A stretch of 64,000 nucleotides of DNA from Halobaculum litoreum (GCF_030127125.1 NZ_CP126156.1:248001-312000), one strand, 5' to 3'. Positions 9,493-18,543 are shown, counted from the first letter of the stretch. The notes: generated from the sequence alone by a model not told the origin. Numbers and translations: made by a program.

Positions 9493-10344
9493 TTAGTCGT
9501 TACTCGAGGAGGGGGTGCACGATTCTGGGCCGAGAATTAGGTCGACGATGTCCTTTGTGTAGGTCTCGACGCGACGATGGCAGGCGGCACAGAGCGTAAT
9601 CAGATTCCACGGCTCGCTAGTTCCGCCGGCAAGCACTGGTACGATGTGATGCACGTGAAGCGCACGACCATCGTCGGCTCCTTGCTCGGAACCACACATC
9701 TTGCACTCGTCTTCACGTTCACTGCTCCGGATCCGATCCCAACTCGTCGACCCAGTGAGGTTGCGGAGCGTGTTTGCTACGTCCGAGAACCCACCTTCCC
9801 AAGTGAAACTTCCCTCACCACGACGCTCCTCGGCGTAGACATCCCCCTTGCACTCCATTGAGCAGAACCGTGTCGAATCGACCTTCGCTTTCCTGACTTC
9901 GTACGTTCCACCACACCCGTCACAAACTACGGTTGCCAGGCCTCCTTCCCACCGTGGACTGTTCGGTCCAGAGTATTCTTCCTCAAACGCTTCGTGCTGA
10001 CACTCACGCGAACAGAACCGTGTGGTGTCTATTTCGGCCGCTTTTATTGAGTATTTATCTCCACAGTTCTGGCACGTGACTGTTTGGCGGTGGTGTTCAT
10101 TCTGGTACTCTGTTTGGCACGCGGACGAGCAGAACCGTGCAGTATCAAGACGCCTCGGTTTGACCTGAAACGTCTCTTGACACCACTCACACGTCACATT
10201 CGGCTTGATCGACGTCCCGTGAGTGACCTTGTGGTGGATCTTCACCCCGCGGAGTGATGCAAACTCATCCCCACACGTCGGACAGGTCGACTCGTCAGCC
10301 GACGTTTCCGTCGTCTCGAAATCGTCCAGTCTGTTCTGACCCAC
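9493..10344 (-). CDS. HNH endonuclease with four tandem zinc modules
   Basis: A 283-residue protein with visibly lower GC than its neighbours. The order is a C2H2 finger (residues 21-42), three repeated treble-type modules with paired CxxC and RFCSxxC (52-76, 91-115, 141-165), short WEGG segments, and an HNH nuclease (C214, C217, H232-H233, N247, C252, C255-H256). The HVHH...NLITLCAACH core is intact, so nuclease activity is likely. The repeated fingers probably give DNA specificity. Base composition and its isolated site between a peptidase gene and menF suggest horizontal arrival as a solitary homing-type or defence nuclease. The start is GTG at 10344. Confidence 0.85.
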   Translation of the reverse strand: MGQNRLDDFETTETSADESTCPTCGDEFASLRGVKIHHKVTHGTSIKPNVTCEWCQETFQVKPRRLDTARFCSSACQTEYQNEHHRQTVTCQNCGDKYSIKAAEIDTTRFCSRECQHEAFEEEYSGPNSPRWEGGLATVVCDGCGGTYEVRKAKVDSTRFCSMECKGDVYAEERRGEGSFTWEGGFSDVANTLRNLTGSTSWDRIRSSEREDECKMCGSEQGADDGRALHVHHIVPVLAGGTSEPWNLITLCAACHRRVETYTKDIVDLILGPESCTPSSSND

Positions 10345-10472
10345 TTCTTACCATATTGTCGAGATCACAACAAGAGTGTTTCGCGGACGTGGGTTCCGAA
10401 TTCGGGCTACGGCAGTATTAGCAGAAATCAACTGATCTGGACGGATGGGTTGGAGGGATCCGAAAATGTCGG

Positions 10473-11819
10473 TTACTCCCGCTCCAACTCGTCCATGATC
10501 GGGCGCACCTTCGGTTGGAGTTCGTCCCACTCGTCGTCGGGGTCGGAGTCGCCGACGATGCCGTTGCCGGCGAACAGCGTCGCCTCCCGGCCGCCGGCGA
10601 CGCCCGAGCGGATGCCGACCGCGAACTCCCCGTCGCCGGCGGCGTCGAACCAGCCGACTGGCGAGGCGTACCAGCCGCGGTCCCACGTCTCGGTGTCGCG
10701 GATCGTCGCCAGCGCCGCCTCGAGCGGGAGCCCGCCGACCGCGGGCGTGGGGTGCAGCGCCTCGACGAGTTCGAGCACGTGGGTGTCCCCGTCGAGGACG
10801 GCGTTGATCGGCGTCTTGAGGTGCTGGATGTTGGTGAGCTTCCGGATCCCCTGCTCGCCCTCGCCGACCGTGCCGAAGGCGGCCAACTGATCGCAGATGG
10901 TGTCGACGACGAGCCGCTGTTCGTGTTGGAGCTTCTCGGAGTCGAGCAGCGCGCGGGCGTACTCGTCGTCGGCCTCGGGGGTGTCGCCGCGGGGCATCGA
11001 CCCCGCCAGCGCCTCCGTCTGGACGACCTCGCCCTCGCGGCGGACGAGCCGCTCGGGGGGCGGGCCGAAGAACCCCTCGCCGTCGGTCGGCTGGACGAGG
11101 AAGCGGTAGCACTCGGGGTAGGTGCGGCGCAGGCGCCCCAGCGTGTCCGGGATGTCCACGTCGCTCGCGAGGTCGACGCGCAGCGCCGTCGCCAGCACCG
11201 CCTTCCGGAGGGCGCCCGCGCGGATGCGGTCGACGACGCTCGCGACCTGCGCGGTCCACGCCGCGCGGTCGACGAGCCACTCGGTGTCGACGACGCCCGG
11301 CTTCTCGCCGCGCGGGCGCATCATCGGCAGGTCGTCGAGGCGGTCGCGGGCGTCCGCGAGCGCGTCGGCCGCGTCCGCGGCGTCGGCGTCGGGGCCGTAG
11401 CGGTTCACCGTGAGGTACGTCCCCCGTCGGCGCGGGTGGCTGGATCGCCGGCAGGACGAACAGCGCGGGCGGGAACCCCTCCCACACGCCCGCGGCGTCG
11501 TGGTCGGGGTCGAACGCGACGCCGCCGAACACGCGGGGGCGCGTCGCCGGCGGCCCTCGTGGTCGACGCGGTCGAACAGCGTCGCGGCGTCCGCGCGGAG
11601 GTCGTCGAAGCGGTCGGGACCGTCGGCGACGAGCCGGGCGGCCGCGCCGCCGCCGGCGACCTCCAACCCCTCCGGGGTGGACCAGTGGACGCGGTGGCGG
11701 TCGCCCGCCGCGAGGAACGATCCGAAGGAGATGTCGGGGACCTCGCAACTGCGACTCACGAGCGCCGCGTCGGCGTCGGAGAGCGGCACCGCCCGCGCGT
11801 CGCCGTCCGGCGGGTTCAT
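10473..11819 (-). CDS. menF: isochorismate synthase (MenF), two compensating frameshifts
   Basis: A chorismate-utilising enzyme converting chorismate to isochorismate for menaquinone synthesis. The C-terminal half carries the family signature, with GDTHVLELVEALHPTPAVGG and IRDTETWDRGWYASPVGWFD. Between residues of DRVDHEG and TYLTVNRYG the frame is wrong. A G is missing at 11554-11556 and an extra G is present at 11421-11425 (C runs on the plus strand). Correcting both yields continuous sequence PPATRPRVFGGVAFD to LPAIQPPAPTG and 448 residues. As written, about 45 residues are scrambled without a stop codon. No other men genes lie here. Confidence 0.88.
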   Translation of the reverse strand: MNPPDGDARAVPLSDADAALVSRSCEVPDISFGSFLAAGDRHRVHWSTPEGLEVAGGGAAARLVADGPDRFDDLRADAATLFDRVDHEGRRRRAPACSAASRSTPTTTPRACGRGSRPRCSSCRRSSHPRRRGTYLTVNRYGPDADAADAADALADARDRLDDLPMMRPRGEKPGVVDTEWLVDRAAWTAQVASVVDRIRAGALRKAVLATALRVDLASDVDIPDTLGRLRRTYPECYRFLVQPTDGEGFFGPPPERLVRREGEVVQTEALAGSMPRGDTPEADDEYARALLDSEKLQHEQRLVVDTICDQLAAFGTVGEGEQGIRKLTNIQHLKTPINAVLDGDTHVLELVEALHPTPAVGGLPLEAALATIRDTETWDRGWYASPVGWFDAAGDGEFAVGIRSGVAGGREATLFAGNGIVGDSDPDDEWDELQPKVRPIMDELERE

Positions 11820-11929
11820 TGGCCACGGTTGGGGCGCGCCGCTCTTTACCCCGTTGGTTCCGGGAGCCCCGACCGGGGTCGGCGCGCGGTCGGTCGGCGG
11901 GTCGAGACGGTCGGCGCCCGCCGCTCCTC

Positions 11930-12018
11930 CGAGGCCTCGCTCGCGTCGCTCGGTCGACTTGGGCGGCTCGGCCCTTCGGACCTCGCCGCCGCCCCCGAGG
12001 CCTCGCTCGCGTCGCTCG
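11930..12018 (-). repeat. interspersed GC-rich repeat, copy 1 (downstream of sulfite-oxidase-like gene)
   Basis: A 23-nt sequence occurs twice (11930-11952 and 11996-12018), separated by a core holding GGGCGGCTCGGCCC and ACCTCGCCGCC. The same core flanked by related repeats recurs at 31231-31322. Copy 1 sits 10 nt past the stop of the minus-strand gene at 12029. It contains the perfect palindrome CGAGGCCTCG. A 3-prime-end structural element is possible. Confidence 0.6.
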
Positions 12019-12028
12019 CTCGGCCTCG

Positions 12029-12631
12029 CTAGCTGTACCGCTCCTCGTTCCACGGGTTCGCGGTGTCGGAGTACCCCCGCTTCTCCCAGTACCCCCGCTC
12101 GGGCTCGGTGAGGAACTCGACGCCGGTCACCCACTTCGCCCCCTTGTACGCGTACTTGTGGGGGGTGACGACGCGGAGCGGCCCGCCGTGGTCGTCGGGC
12201 AGTCGCTCGCCGTCGTAGTCGTACGCGAACAGCACCTCCTCGCGGTCGCACGCCGCGAGCGGGAGGTCGGTCGTGTAGCCGTCGAGCGCGTGGAACATGA
12301 CCCACTCCGCGTCGTCGCGGACGCCGGCGAGTTCGGCCAACCGGGGGAAGGTGACGCCCGTGAACTCGCAGTCGAACTTCGACCAGCCCGTGACGCAGTG
12401 GAAGTCCTGTCGCTGCGTCTCGGCGGGCAGGTCGCGGAACTCGTCGTAGTCGAACGCCAGCGACTCGTCGACGGCGCCCCACACCTCGAACGTCCAGTCG
12501 TCGCGGTGCCAGTCCGGCGTGCCCGACTTCGAGAGCACCGGGAAGCGGTCGGTCTTCCGCTGGCCCGGCGGCAGGCGGTCGTCGGAGAACTCCTCGTAGA
12601 GGTCCGTGTGGTCGGTGACCTCGCTGCTCAT
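12029..12631 (-). CDS. sulfite oxidase-like molybdopterin oxidoreductase
   Basis: A 200-residue protein of the oxidoreductase molybdopterin-binding fold (COG2041, sulfite oxidase-like or YedY-like). The presumed Mo-ligating cysteine lies in FHCVTGWSKFD near residue 79, and the C-terminal GGPLRVVTPHKYAYKGAKWV is characteristic. It lacks the heme and dimerisation domains of true sulfite oxidases and has no signal peptide, so it is probably a cytoplasmic reductase or oxidase of unknown substrate. Its stop codon is followed at once by the interspersed GC-rich repeat. Confidence 0.88.
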   Translation of the reverse strand: MSSEVTDHTDLYEEFSDDRLPPGQRKTDRFPVLSKSGTPDWHRDDWTFEVWGAVDESLAFDYDEFRDLPAETQRQDFHCVTGWSKFDCEFTGVTFPRLAELAGVRDDAEWVMFHALDGYTTDLPLAACDREEVLFAYDYDGERLPDDHGGPLRVVTPHKYAYKGAKWVTGVEFLTEPERGYWEKRGYSDTANPWNEERYS

Positions 12632-12785
12632 GTGGACACGAGCGCCCGGGCCGACCTGAGACTGTCGGCTCGCGTCCGCCGCGGTCGCGCCGCCGACGCT
12701 TCCGTGTTCCCAAAACTTCGATTATTCGACCGGAAACTGAACCGAGCCGAACCCGAAGTAGGGTTTACATTGTCGCAAGCATCCC

Positions 12786-12803
12786 CCGCTGGTTTTAAAT
12801 AGC
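12786..12803 (+). promoter_or_regulatory. TATA promoter of the ribbon-helix-helix gene
   Basis: TTTTAAATA (12793-12801) is preceded by the GC-rich CCGCTGG, with its centre about 29 nt before the ATG at 12826. This is spacing for a leaderless transcript. Confidence 0.65.
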
Positions 12804-12825
12804 ACGTCCGTCAAGCCCCGCGTAG

Positions 12826-13041
12826 ATGCCGAAAGTCGAGATCACGGTCCCGGAGCACCTCGAGATGCAGATCGCCCAGATGGTCGAGCAGGGTGAGTTC
12901 GTCACGCGCGACGAGGCGATCGAGGAGCTGATCTCCACCGGGATGAAGGCGTACAAGACGAGCGGTCCGCAAGACAGCGACACGGAGCCGGGGTTCGAGG
13001 ACGACGGGATGATGGGCCACGAGGACGAGTACGTCTTCTGA
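12826..13041 (+). CDS. small ribbon-helix-helix protein
   Basis: A 71-residue protein whose first 45 residues (KVEITVPEHLEMQIAQMVEQ then FVTRDEAIEELISTGM) match a CopG/ribbon-helix-helix fold: one beta strand and two helices. It should dimerise and bind DNA, most likely as a transcription factor. The acidic tail DSDTEPGFEDDG is typical of haloarchaeal versions. It has a strong promoter of its own. Its targets are unknown, and no toxin partner is next to it, so an antitoxin role is not supported. Confidence 0.82.
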   Translation: MPKVEITVPEHLEMQIAQMVEQGEFVTRDEAIEELISTGMKAYKTSGPQDSDTEPGFEDDGMMGHEDEYVF

Positions 13042-13176
13042 CCCGACCTCCGGTCCACCGACGCGCCACGGCACCCCGTCCGGCTGCTGTCGTCCGCTTC
13101 CCGCCGATTTCGTCGGTCCAGCCGTGTGACGCCGCCACGAACAACGCTTAACTCGGACAGCGGCCAACGCACGTTC

Positions 13177-13455
13177 ATGCACAAGGACGAACTCCTCGAA
13201 CTCCACGAGCAGATGGTGACGATCATGGAGCACTTCTCGGCCCGCGAAGAGGTCGACGAGGCGTTGTTCGAGCCGTACCACGAGCTGAGCGTCGACCCCT
13301 CCCACGTCCACAAGTCCAAGAGCGAGCACAAACACGCCGTGTTCGTCCTCGGCAACGCCCTCGCGACCGCCATGTCCGAGGACGAGTTCTCCAACGCCGG
13401 CCGGGTCGGCAAGCGCATGGCGGAGCTGGCCGACGACGCCGAGTCCAAGCTCTGA
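13177..13455 (+). CDS. UPF0058 family protein
   Basis: A 92-residue all-helical protein of the archaeal UPF0058 family, starting MHKDELLELHEQM. The motif HVHKSKSEHKHAVFVLG near residues 47-63 is diagnostic. The function is not established. The ATG at 13177 is chosen over an upstream in-frame start because the family begins there and a TATA-like GCTTAACT lies about 28 nt ahead. The stop overlaps the next ATG by one base, implying co-translation with the DUF4112 gene. Confidence 0.85.
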   Translation: MHKDELLELHEQMVTIMEHFSAREEVDEALFEPYHELSVDPSHVHKSKSEHKHAVFVLGNALATAMSEDEFSNAGRVGKRMAELADDAESKL

Positions 13456-13901
13456 TGCCGTTCGACCCCCGGGACCGTCCAACCGCCCGCAGCGACGCGG
13501 CCGTTCGCGCCGACGGCGGCGTCGCTCTCCGGGACGTTCCGGCCGAGCGCCTCGTCGGTGACGCCGCCGCGGCGCGACGGCTCCGCCGCGCGCGCCGTGT
13601 CGGCACCCTCCTCGACGACTCGATCGCGGTTCCGTTCGTCCCCTACCGGATCGGCCTCGACGCCGTCGCCGGACTGGTCCCCGTGGTCGGCGACGCGGTC
13701 GGGTCGATCGTCGCGCTGTTCGTGGTCTGGCAGGCGTTCCGCCTCGGCGCCCGCAAGCGGACGCTCGCCAGGATGCTGCTGTTCGTCGCCCTCGACTACC
13801 TCCTCGGGCTGGTGCCGCTCGTCGGCGACGTCCTCGACGCGACGCTGAAGCTCAACCTCCGGAACGTCCGCGCGCTCGAACGCGACCTCGCGCGACGCTG
13901 A
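13455..13901 (+). CDS. DUF4112 membrane protein
   Basis: A 148-residue protein with the DUF4112 pattern: FVPYRIGLDAVAGLVPVVGD in the first hydrophobic segment and DYLLGLVPLVGDVLD in the second, separated by a basic loop RLGARKRTL. It probably spans or lies in the cell membrane, and its function is unknown in the family. The start codon overlaps the UPF0058 stop (TGATG), so the two are translationally coupled. Confidence 0.87.
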   Translation: MPFDPRDRPTARSDAAVRADGGVALRDVPAERLVGDAAAARRLRRARRVGTLLDDSIAVPFVPYRIGLDAVAGLVPVVGDAVGSIVALFVVWQAFRLGARKRTLARMLLFVALDYLLGLVPLVGDVLDATLKLNLRNVRALERDLARR

Positions 13902-13949
13902 CCCGGCCCGCGCCCCGGCTCGCGTCGGCGACTCCTCGCGCGTCGCCGG

Positions 13950-14342
13950 TCACGCCGTCGAACAATCGCGCTCCACGCGGAGCCGACCGTCGGCGGTCAC
14001 GGTCACGCCGACCGCGAGCGACGCGCAGTCGCCGGGGTCCCACTCCAGTTCGACGGCGTCGGCCGCCGTCTCGACGGCGAGGGTGTACGGACCGTCCGCG
14101 AGCCCGCCGGCGTAGAAGCTCGGTCCGTCCGACCGGCCGGGGGGTACGGGCGACTCGAACTCCTCCACGACGGTTCCCCCGCCGTCCGTAAGCGAGAGCC
14201 GCACCGTGTACTCCGTGTCGGCCTCGGTCCGGAACGTCACGTCGACCTCGCCGGTCGGGCGCTCGGTGACTGTCGGGCTCGAACACCCGGCCACCGCCGC
14301 CGTCGCCGCCGCCACAGCCCCGAGTGCTTCGCGTCGGTTCAC
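13950..14342 (-). CDS. Tat-type lipoprotein, 130 aa, unknown function
   Basis: The N-terminus has NRRE followed by a short hydrophobic stretch and a lipobox VAGC (Cys20), so the protein is probably exported, perhaps by Tat, and lipid-anchored. The mature part is a small beta-rich domain (VDVTFRTEADTEYTVRLSL) like immunoglobulin-fold surface lipoproteins of Halobacteria. The start is GTG at 14342, immediately before the twin arginine. It shares no obvious function with cysK, which precedes it on the same strand. Confidence 0.72.
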   Translation of the reverse strand: MNRREALGAVAAATAAVAGCSSPTVTERPTGEVDVTFRTEADTEYTVRLSLTDGGGTVVEEFESPVPPGRSDGPSFYAGGLADGPYTLAVETAADAVELEWDPGDCASLAVGVTVTADGRLRVERDCSTA

Positions 14343-14386
14343 GGCCTCCCTGCGGGGCCCCGGACGATGAGCGTTCCCCACGCCGG

Positions 14387-15368
14387 TCAGCCCTGCCACT
14401 CCGCGAAGTCGCGGTACACGCCCTTCGAGAGGTAGCGCTCGCTGGAGTCGCAAAACACCGTGACGACCGTGTCGTGGGGCGCCTCGACGCTGCCGTCGCG
14501 GATCTCCTCGGCCACCTCGATCGCCGCCAGCGAGTTGGCGGCCGCGCTGGAGGCGACCAACTGCCCCTCCTCGCGGGCGAGTCGGGCCATCTCCCCGTGG
14601 ATCGCCCGGTCGGAGAACGTCTTGAGGTCGTCGAGCTTCTCGGGGTCGACCAGCTCGTTCGTCGACACGTCGTGGGTGCCGATCCCCTCGGTCTTGTACT
14701 CGCCCTCCGTCGTCTCCTCGCCGAACAGGTCGCCGTACGTCGACCCCGCCGGCTGAACGCCGACGATCCGGGCGTCGCTCCCCTGTTCGCGGGCGTAGTC
14801 GGCCATCCCCATCAGCGTCCCGCCGGTGCCCATGCCGGCGACGATAGCGCCCACCTCGCCGTCGAGGGCGTCGAACACCTCCGGCGCGGTCGTCGCGTAG
14901 TGCGACTCGGCGTTCAGCGGGTTCCGGAACTGCTGGGGGACGACCGCCCCGTCGAGCTCCTCCGCGAGCTCGTGGGCGCGCTCGATGGCGCGGCCCATGC
15001 CGTCCTCGCTGGGGGTGTTGACGACCTCCGCGCCGAGCGCGCGCATGAGCTGCTGTTTCTCGACGCTGAAGCGCTCGGGCACGACGAACACGGCGTTCAC
15101 GTCGAGTTGGCCGGCCGCCACCGCGAAGCCGATGCCCGTGTTGCCCGCGGTCGGCTCGATGACGGTTCCCCCCCGGGGAGACGGTCCCCTCCTCGAGCAT
15201 CCGTTCGAGCATGTGCTTCCCGATGCGGTCCTTGACGGAGGCGCCGGGGTTGAACGTCTCAAGCTTCGCGTACACGGGGACCTCGTCCGGCGAGGCGTGG
15301 ACCCGGACGAGCGGGGTCTCCCCGATCGTCTCCAACACGGAGTCGAGGGGTTCGCGGTGGGTGGTCAT
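14387..15368 (-). CDS. cysK: cysteine synthase family protein, frameshifted
   Basis: A PLP-dependent beta-replacement enzyme making cysteine from O-acetylserine (or O-phosphoserine) and sulfide. PLP lysine context PGASVKDRIG, the substrate loop PTAGNTGIGFA and the phosphate-binding GMGTGGTLMG are all present. The frame breaks after EEGTVSPGG at the seven-C run 15168-15174. Removing one base restores PGGTVIEPTAGNTG and a full 326-residue enzyme. The start is ATG 15368 (MTTHREPL). The two frames join exactly, which favours a sequencing error over decay. Confidence 0.87.
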
Positions 15369-15456
15369 ACGCTCGCAACTCTTGCCGAGGGACACGTATC
15401 TTTCTATCGCGGGAGGGGCGGAGGGCGGACCCCCGCCACGGCCCGCCGGGGCCGCC

Positions 15457-15765
15457 TCAGGCGGCGTCCGTCGGAGTGTCGGCGTCGGCCCCGCCGGGCT
15501 CGTCGTCCCCCGCGTCGTCCGCGTCGGCGAGGTCGAGGTCGGCCACGACCGCGTCGACGTCGACGCCCTGCCGTTCGGCGAGCGCCTCGATCACCGCGCG
15601 CTGGCGGGCGGTCTCGCGTTCGAGCGCCCCGACCCGCGCCTCGGTCGTCTCGACGGATTCCTGCATGGCCTCCACCTGCTCGCGGATCTCGTTGACCTTC
15701 GCGTACAGCTTCTCGGCCATGTCGGCGACCGTCTGGAGCTTCTTCGCCGTGCTTCCGAGTCCCAT
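15457..15765 (-). CDS. DUF5798 coiled-coil protein
   Basis: A 102-residue haloarchaeal protein that is a nearly continuous helix with heptad repeats over residues 8-65 (MAEKLYAKVNEIREQVEAMQ, VGALERETARQRAVIEAL). An acidic disordered tail of Asp/Ala/Gly follows. It matches the Halobacteria-only DUF5798 family of unknown function. No partner is evident from the neighbourhood. Confidence 0.78.
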   Translation of the reverse strand: MGLGSTAKKLQTVADMAEKLYAKVNEIREQVEAMQESVETTEARVGALERETARQRAVIEALAERQGVDVDAVVADLDLADADDAGDDEPGGADADTPTDAA

Positions 15766-15857
15766 GCCCGATCCGTGGACGCCGCGGCCCCCTGTGCGTT
15801 GCGGTCCGCGGCGGCGGTCACCCGGGGATTTACGCCGCCGCCGCCGTAGCGCCGGTC

Positions 15858-16324
15858 GTGTTCAGACGGACCCTCCTCGCGGCCGGCGCGACGGCGCTCG
15901 CCGGCTGCGGCCTCGCACCCGCCCCGCCCGCGACCGACGGCTTCCCCGAGACGTTCCCGAACGCGTTCTTCTCGTTCGCGTGGGACGGCGACGGCTCCGC
16001 CTACGAGGTGACGTTCGACCGCGGGAACCGGCTCACGGCCGCCAACACCGGCGCGCTCGCCGTGGTCGTGGCGACCGACGACGACGAGACGGAGACGCTG
16101 TGGGCCGGCGAGCCACCCCGCCGCGGCGCCGAGGACGCGCCCGCCCCCGCGCCGCGTTCCCGCTCGCGCCCGGCGCGACCCTGCGGGTCCCGGTCGACCG
16201 CCCCGGCGACGTCCGGGTCGTGTGGACCGCGCCGGACGGCGGCACGAGCCGGGCGCTCGCGCAGTGGGACCGGGACCAGCAGCCGACGGCGACCGCGACC
16301 GCCGCGTCGACGGGGGCGCCGTGA
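15858..16324 (+). CDS. small lipoprotein, frameshifted, unknown function
   Basis: The protein starts at GTG 15858 with FRRTLLAAGATALAGC, a signal peptide and lipobox (Cys16), so it is predicted to be exported and lipid-anchored. The mature domain EVTFDRGNRLTAANTGALAVVV is beta-rich. The frame is lost after GAEDAPAPA, and the downstream frame reads AAFPLAPGATLRVPVDRPGD, which ends at the TGA overlapping the next gene. One missing C in the run 16144-16148 explains it. The corrected length is 155 residues. It is translationally coupled to the 320-aa gene (GTGA overlap). Confidence 0.65.
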
Positions 16325-17283
16325 ACCGCCGCGGCTTCCTCGCCGGCCTCGGCGCGGCCGCGGCCGGCGCCGTCGGCTACGGGGGCCTCCGCGTCGCCGA
16401 CCTCCGCCCGTACGACCCCGACGCGCCCGCGGACCGACTCGCCGCCGACGCGACGCCGCGCGAGCGCGTCCTCGCGGCGATCCGGCACCTGTTCGCGGCC
16501 GACCACCGCGCGGTCACGCGCGTGCGGGTGCTCGACGACTGGACCGGCGACGCCCCCTACCGGCTCACGCGCCACCGCGAACTGCACGAGCACTCGCGCA
16601 GACGGCACACCCACGCGCTCACCACGTTCGGGAACGGGATGGTGCTCGCGGACCGCGAGCCCGACGGGGTCGACCCGCGGACGGCGTGTCCGTACGCGAC
16701 CATCGACGCGGTGCTCCACTTCTCGGACGCCGTGCTCGCCGACCCCGAGACCCTCCCCGAGCGGTTCGTGTTCCACGTCGACGACGGGACGCTGGCGGTC
16801 GACCGCGACGCGCCGGCACAGGCCGTCGGCGAGCCGGTGACCGTCGACGGCGGCTACGCGGGCCGGACGCCGGTCCGCGACTACCCCCGGGTCATGTTCG
16901 GCGAGCCGATCCGCCCGCACCGCGCGACGTGGCGCGAACACGACCGGACCGGGCGGACGGTCACCTACGAACTGTCTGGCCCGGACGCGTACGCCCGGGC
17001 GGTGCCGCTGTACTCCCCCGGCGGGATCGACCTCCGCGAGGGGTCGCGCCTCCGCGCGACGCTCGACCGGGAGACGGGGCGGCTCCGCCGGGTCGTCGAC
17101 CGGCGGGTGCTGGACGCGGACGTCGGCGTCGAGGAGCGGGACGTGCGCTCGGTCGAGCTACGGCTGGAGACGGCGTTCGACCGGTACGGCGAGGCGACGG
17201 CGCCGCGCCCGCGGGGGTCGTTCGGCGGCGTCGACGCCCGCGACCGACTCGCCGGCCTCCTGAACGACCTCTCGACGTACTGA
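16321..17283 (+). CDS. exported protein with twin-arginine signal, 320 aa, unknown
   Basis: A 320-residue protein beginning NRRGFLAGLGAAAAGAVGYG, a Tat-type signal peptide without an obvious lipobox cysteine. The remainder is acidic, beta-rich and lacks catalytic motifs that I know. It has the look of outer-surface proteins of Halobacteria. The start GTG at 16321 overlaps the lipoprotein stop by four bases, so the two are a coupled pair and possibly a surface complex. Nothing identifies a substrate. Confidence 0.65.
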   Translation: MNRRGFLAGLGAAAAGAVGYGGLRVADLRPYDPDAPADRLAADATPRERVLAAIRHLFAADHRAVTRVRVLDDWTGDAPYRLTRHRELHEHSRRRHTHALTTFGNGMVLADREPDGVDPRTACPYATIDAVLHFSDAVLADPETLPERFVFHVDDGTLAVDRDAPAQAVGEPVTVDGGYAGRTPVRDYPRVMFGEPIRPHRATWREHDRTGRTVTYELSGPDAYARAVPLYSPGGIDLREGSRLRATLDRETGRLRRVVDRRVLDADVGVEERDVRSVELRLETAFDRYGEATAPRPRGSFGGVDARDRLAGLLNDLSTY

Positions 17284-17329
17284 CGCGCTCGGACAAGGTT
17301 AAGTGACAGCCGCCGAAGCGTTCGACAGC

Positions 17330-17688
17330 ATGGCATCCGATCCCGCACCCGTGACCGACCTCGCGAGCAAGGCGGTGTTCACGGCGGACGGCGCGCGCGT
17401 CGGCCGGGTGACCGACGTGATCGTCGACTTGGAGGCGGAGACGCCCGTCGCGCTGGCGGTGGGCGACGTGGCCGAGCGCACCGTCGGCGGCCTCCCCGCC
17501 GCGGCCGCCGGGGTCCGGGTGCCGTTCCGGCTCGTGGGCGGGATCGGCGACGTGATCGTCCTCCGGACCGCCGCCCACGAGGCCCCCTCCCGCTCCCCGG
17601 CGGCGGGGACGGGGAGCCGACGGGCGCCGAGGGCGACGGGGCGGCAGGCGACGGCGGAGCCGACGGCGACGGCGACCCGATCGTCTGA
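17330..17688 (+). CDS. PRC-barrel domain protein, probable frameshift in tail
   Basis: Residues 1-85 form a PRC-barrel (LASKAVFTADGARVGRVTDV, VPFRLVGGIGDVIVLR), a small beta barrel seen in RNA-processing and photosynthetic-reaction-centre proteins and common in archaea. As written the frame runs to 17755 with a basic Arg/Ser tail, atypical for a halophile. Shifting by one missing C near 17583-17598 gives the acidic tail GGGDGEPTGAEGDG and a stop at 17686-17688, for 119 residues. I prefer this version. The start is ATG 17330. Confidence 0.7.
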
Positions 17689-17751
17689 CCCCGGCGCGCT
17701 GGCGGGCGGTCGAGCGGCGGGCTTTTGGCGACCCCGACCGAGCCGTGACCA

Positions 17752-18543
17752 ATGAGCACGAGCCACGCCCCGCGGTTCCTCCTCACGAACGACGACGGCA
17801 TCGACAGCCCCGGCTTCCGGGCGCTGTACGACGCGCTCTCGGAGCTGGGCGAGGTGGTCGCGGTCGCCCCCGCGGACGACCAGTCGGCGGTCGGGCGCAA
17901 GCTCTCGGGCCGCGTCGAGGTCCGCGAACACGAGTTGGGGTACGCCATCGTCGGGACGCCGGCCGACTGCGCCATCGCCGGGCTGGAGTCGCTGTGCCCC
18001 GACGTCGACATGGTCGTCGCGGGCTGCAACAAGGGGGCCAACATCGGGGCGTACGTCCTCGGGCGCTCGGGCACCGTCTCCGCGGCCGTCGAGGCGGCGT
18101 TCTTCGGCGTGCCCGCGATGGCGGTGTCGCTGTACGTCCCCGGCGGCAGCGGCGACGACTGGCGGAGCAAGGCGAGCGACCCCGACGACTACCGGGAGGC
18201 GGCCGCCGCGGCGCGCTACCTCGCCGACCACGCCGAGGACGCCGGCGTGTTCGAGCGGGCGGACTACCTGAACGTGAACGCGCCGTGGAGCGAGGAGGGC
18301 GGCCCGACCGGGATGGAGGTCACCCGCCCGTCGACGCTGTACGACATGACCGCCGAGCGCGACGGCGACCACGTCGACCTCGTCGACCGCACGTGGGACC
18401 GGATGTTGACGGGCGACATCCCGGACCCCGTCGGCACCGACCGCCGCGCCGTCGTCGAGGGGCGGGTGTCCGTGTCGCCGCTGACGGCGCCCCACACCGT
18501 CCGCCACCACGACGCGCTCGACGGGCTGGCGGCCGACTACTGA
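17752..18543 (+). CDS. surE: 5-prime/3-prime-nucleotidase SurE
   Basis: A 263-residue SurE phosphatase, hydrolysing nucleoside monophosphates and possibly polyphosphate. The metal-binding LLTNDDGIDSPG is at residues 10-21, and VVAPADDQSAVGRKLS, VGTPADCAIAGL and VAGCNKGANIGAYVLGRSGT complete the active site. It is full length with the ATG at 17752. It lies 63 nt after the corrected PRC-barrel stop. Confidence 0.95.
   Translation: MSTSHAPRFLLTNDDGIDSPGFRALYDALSELGEVVAVAPADDQSAVGRKLSGRVEVREHELGYAIVGTPADCAIAGLESLCPDVDMVVAGCNKGANIGAYVLGRSGTVSAAVEAAFFGVPAMAVSLYVPGGSGDDWRSKASDPDDYREAAAAARYLADHAEDAGVFERADYLNVNAPWSEEGGPTGMEVTRPSTLYDMTAERDGDHVDLVDRTWDRMLTGDIPDPVGTDRRAVVEGRVSVSPLTAPHTVRHHDALDGLAADY

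Noticed and set aside
12826..13041. Toxin-antitoxin pair with the ribbon-helix-helix gene
   Set aside because: The neighbours are UPF0058 and DUF4112 genes, neither of which resembles a toxin.
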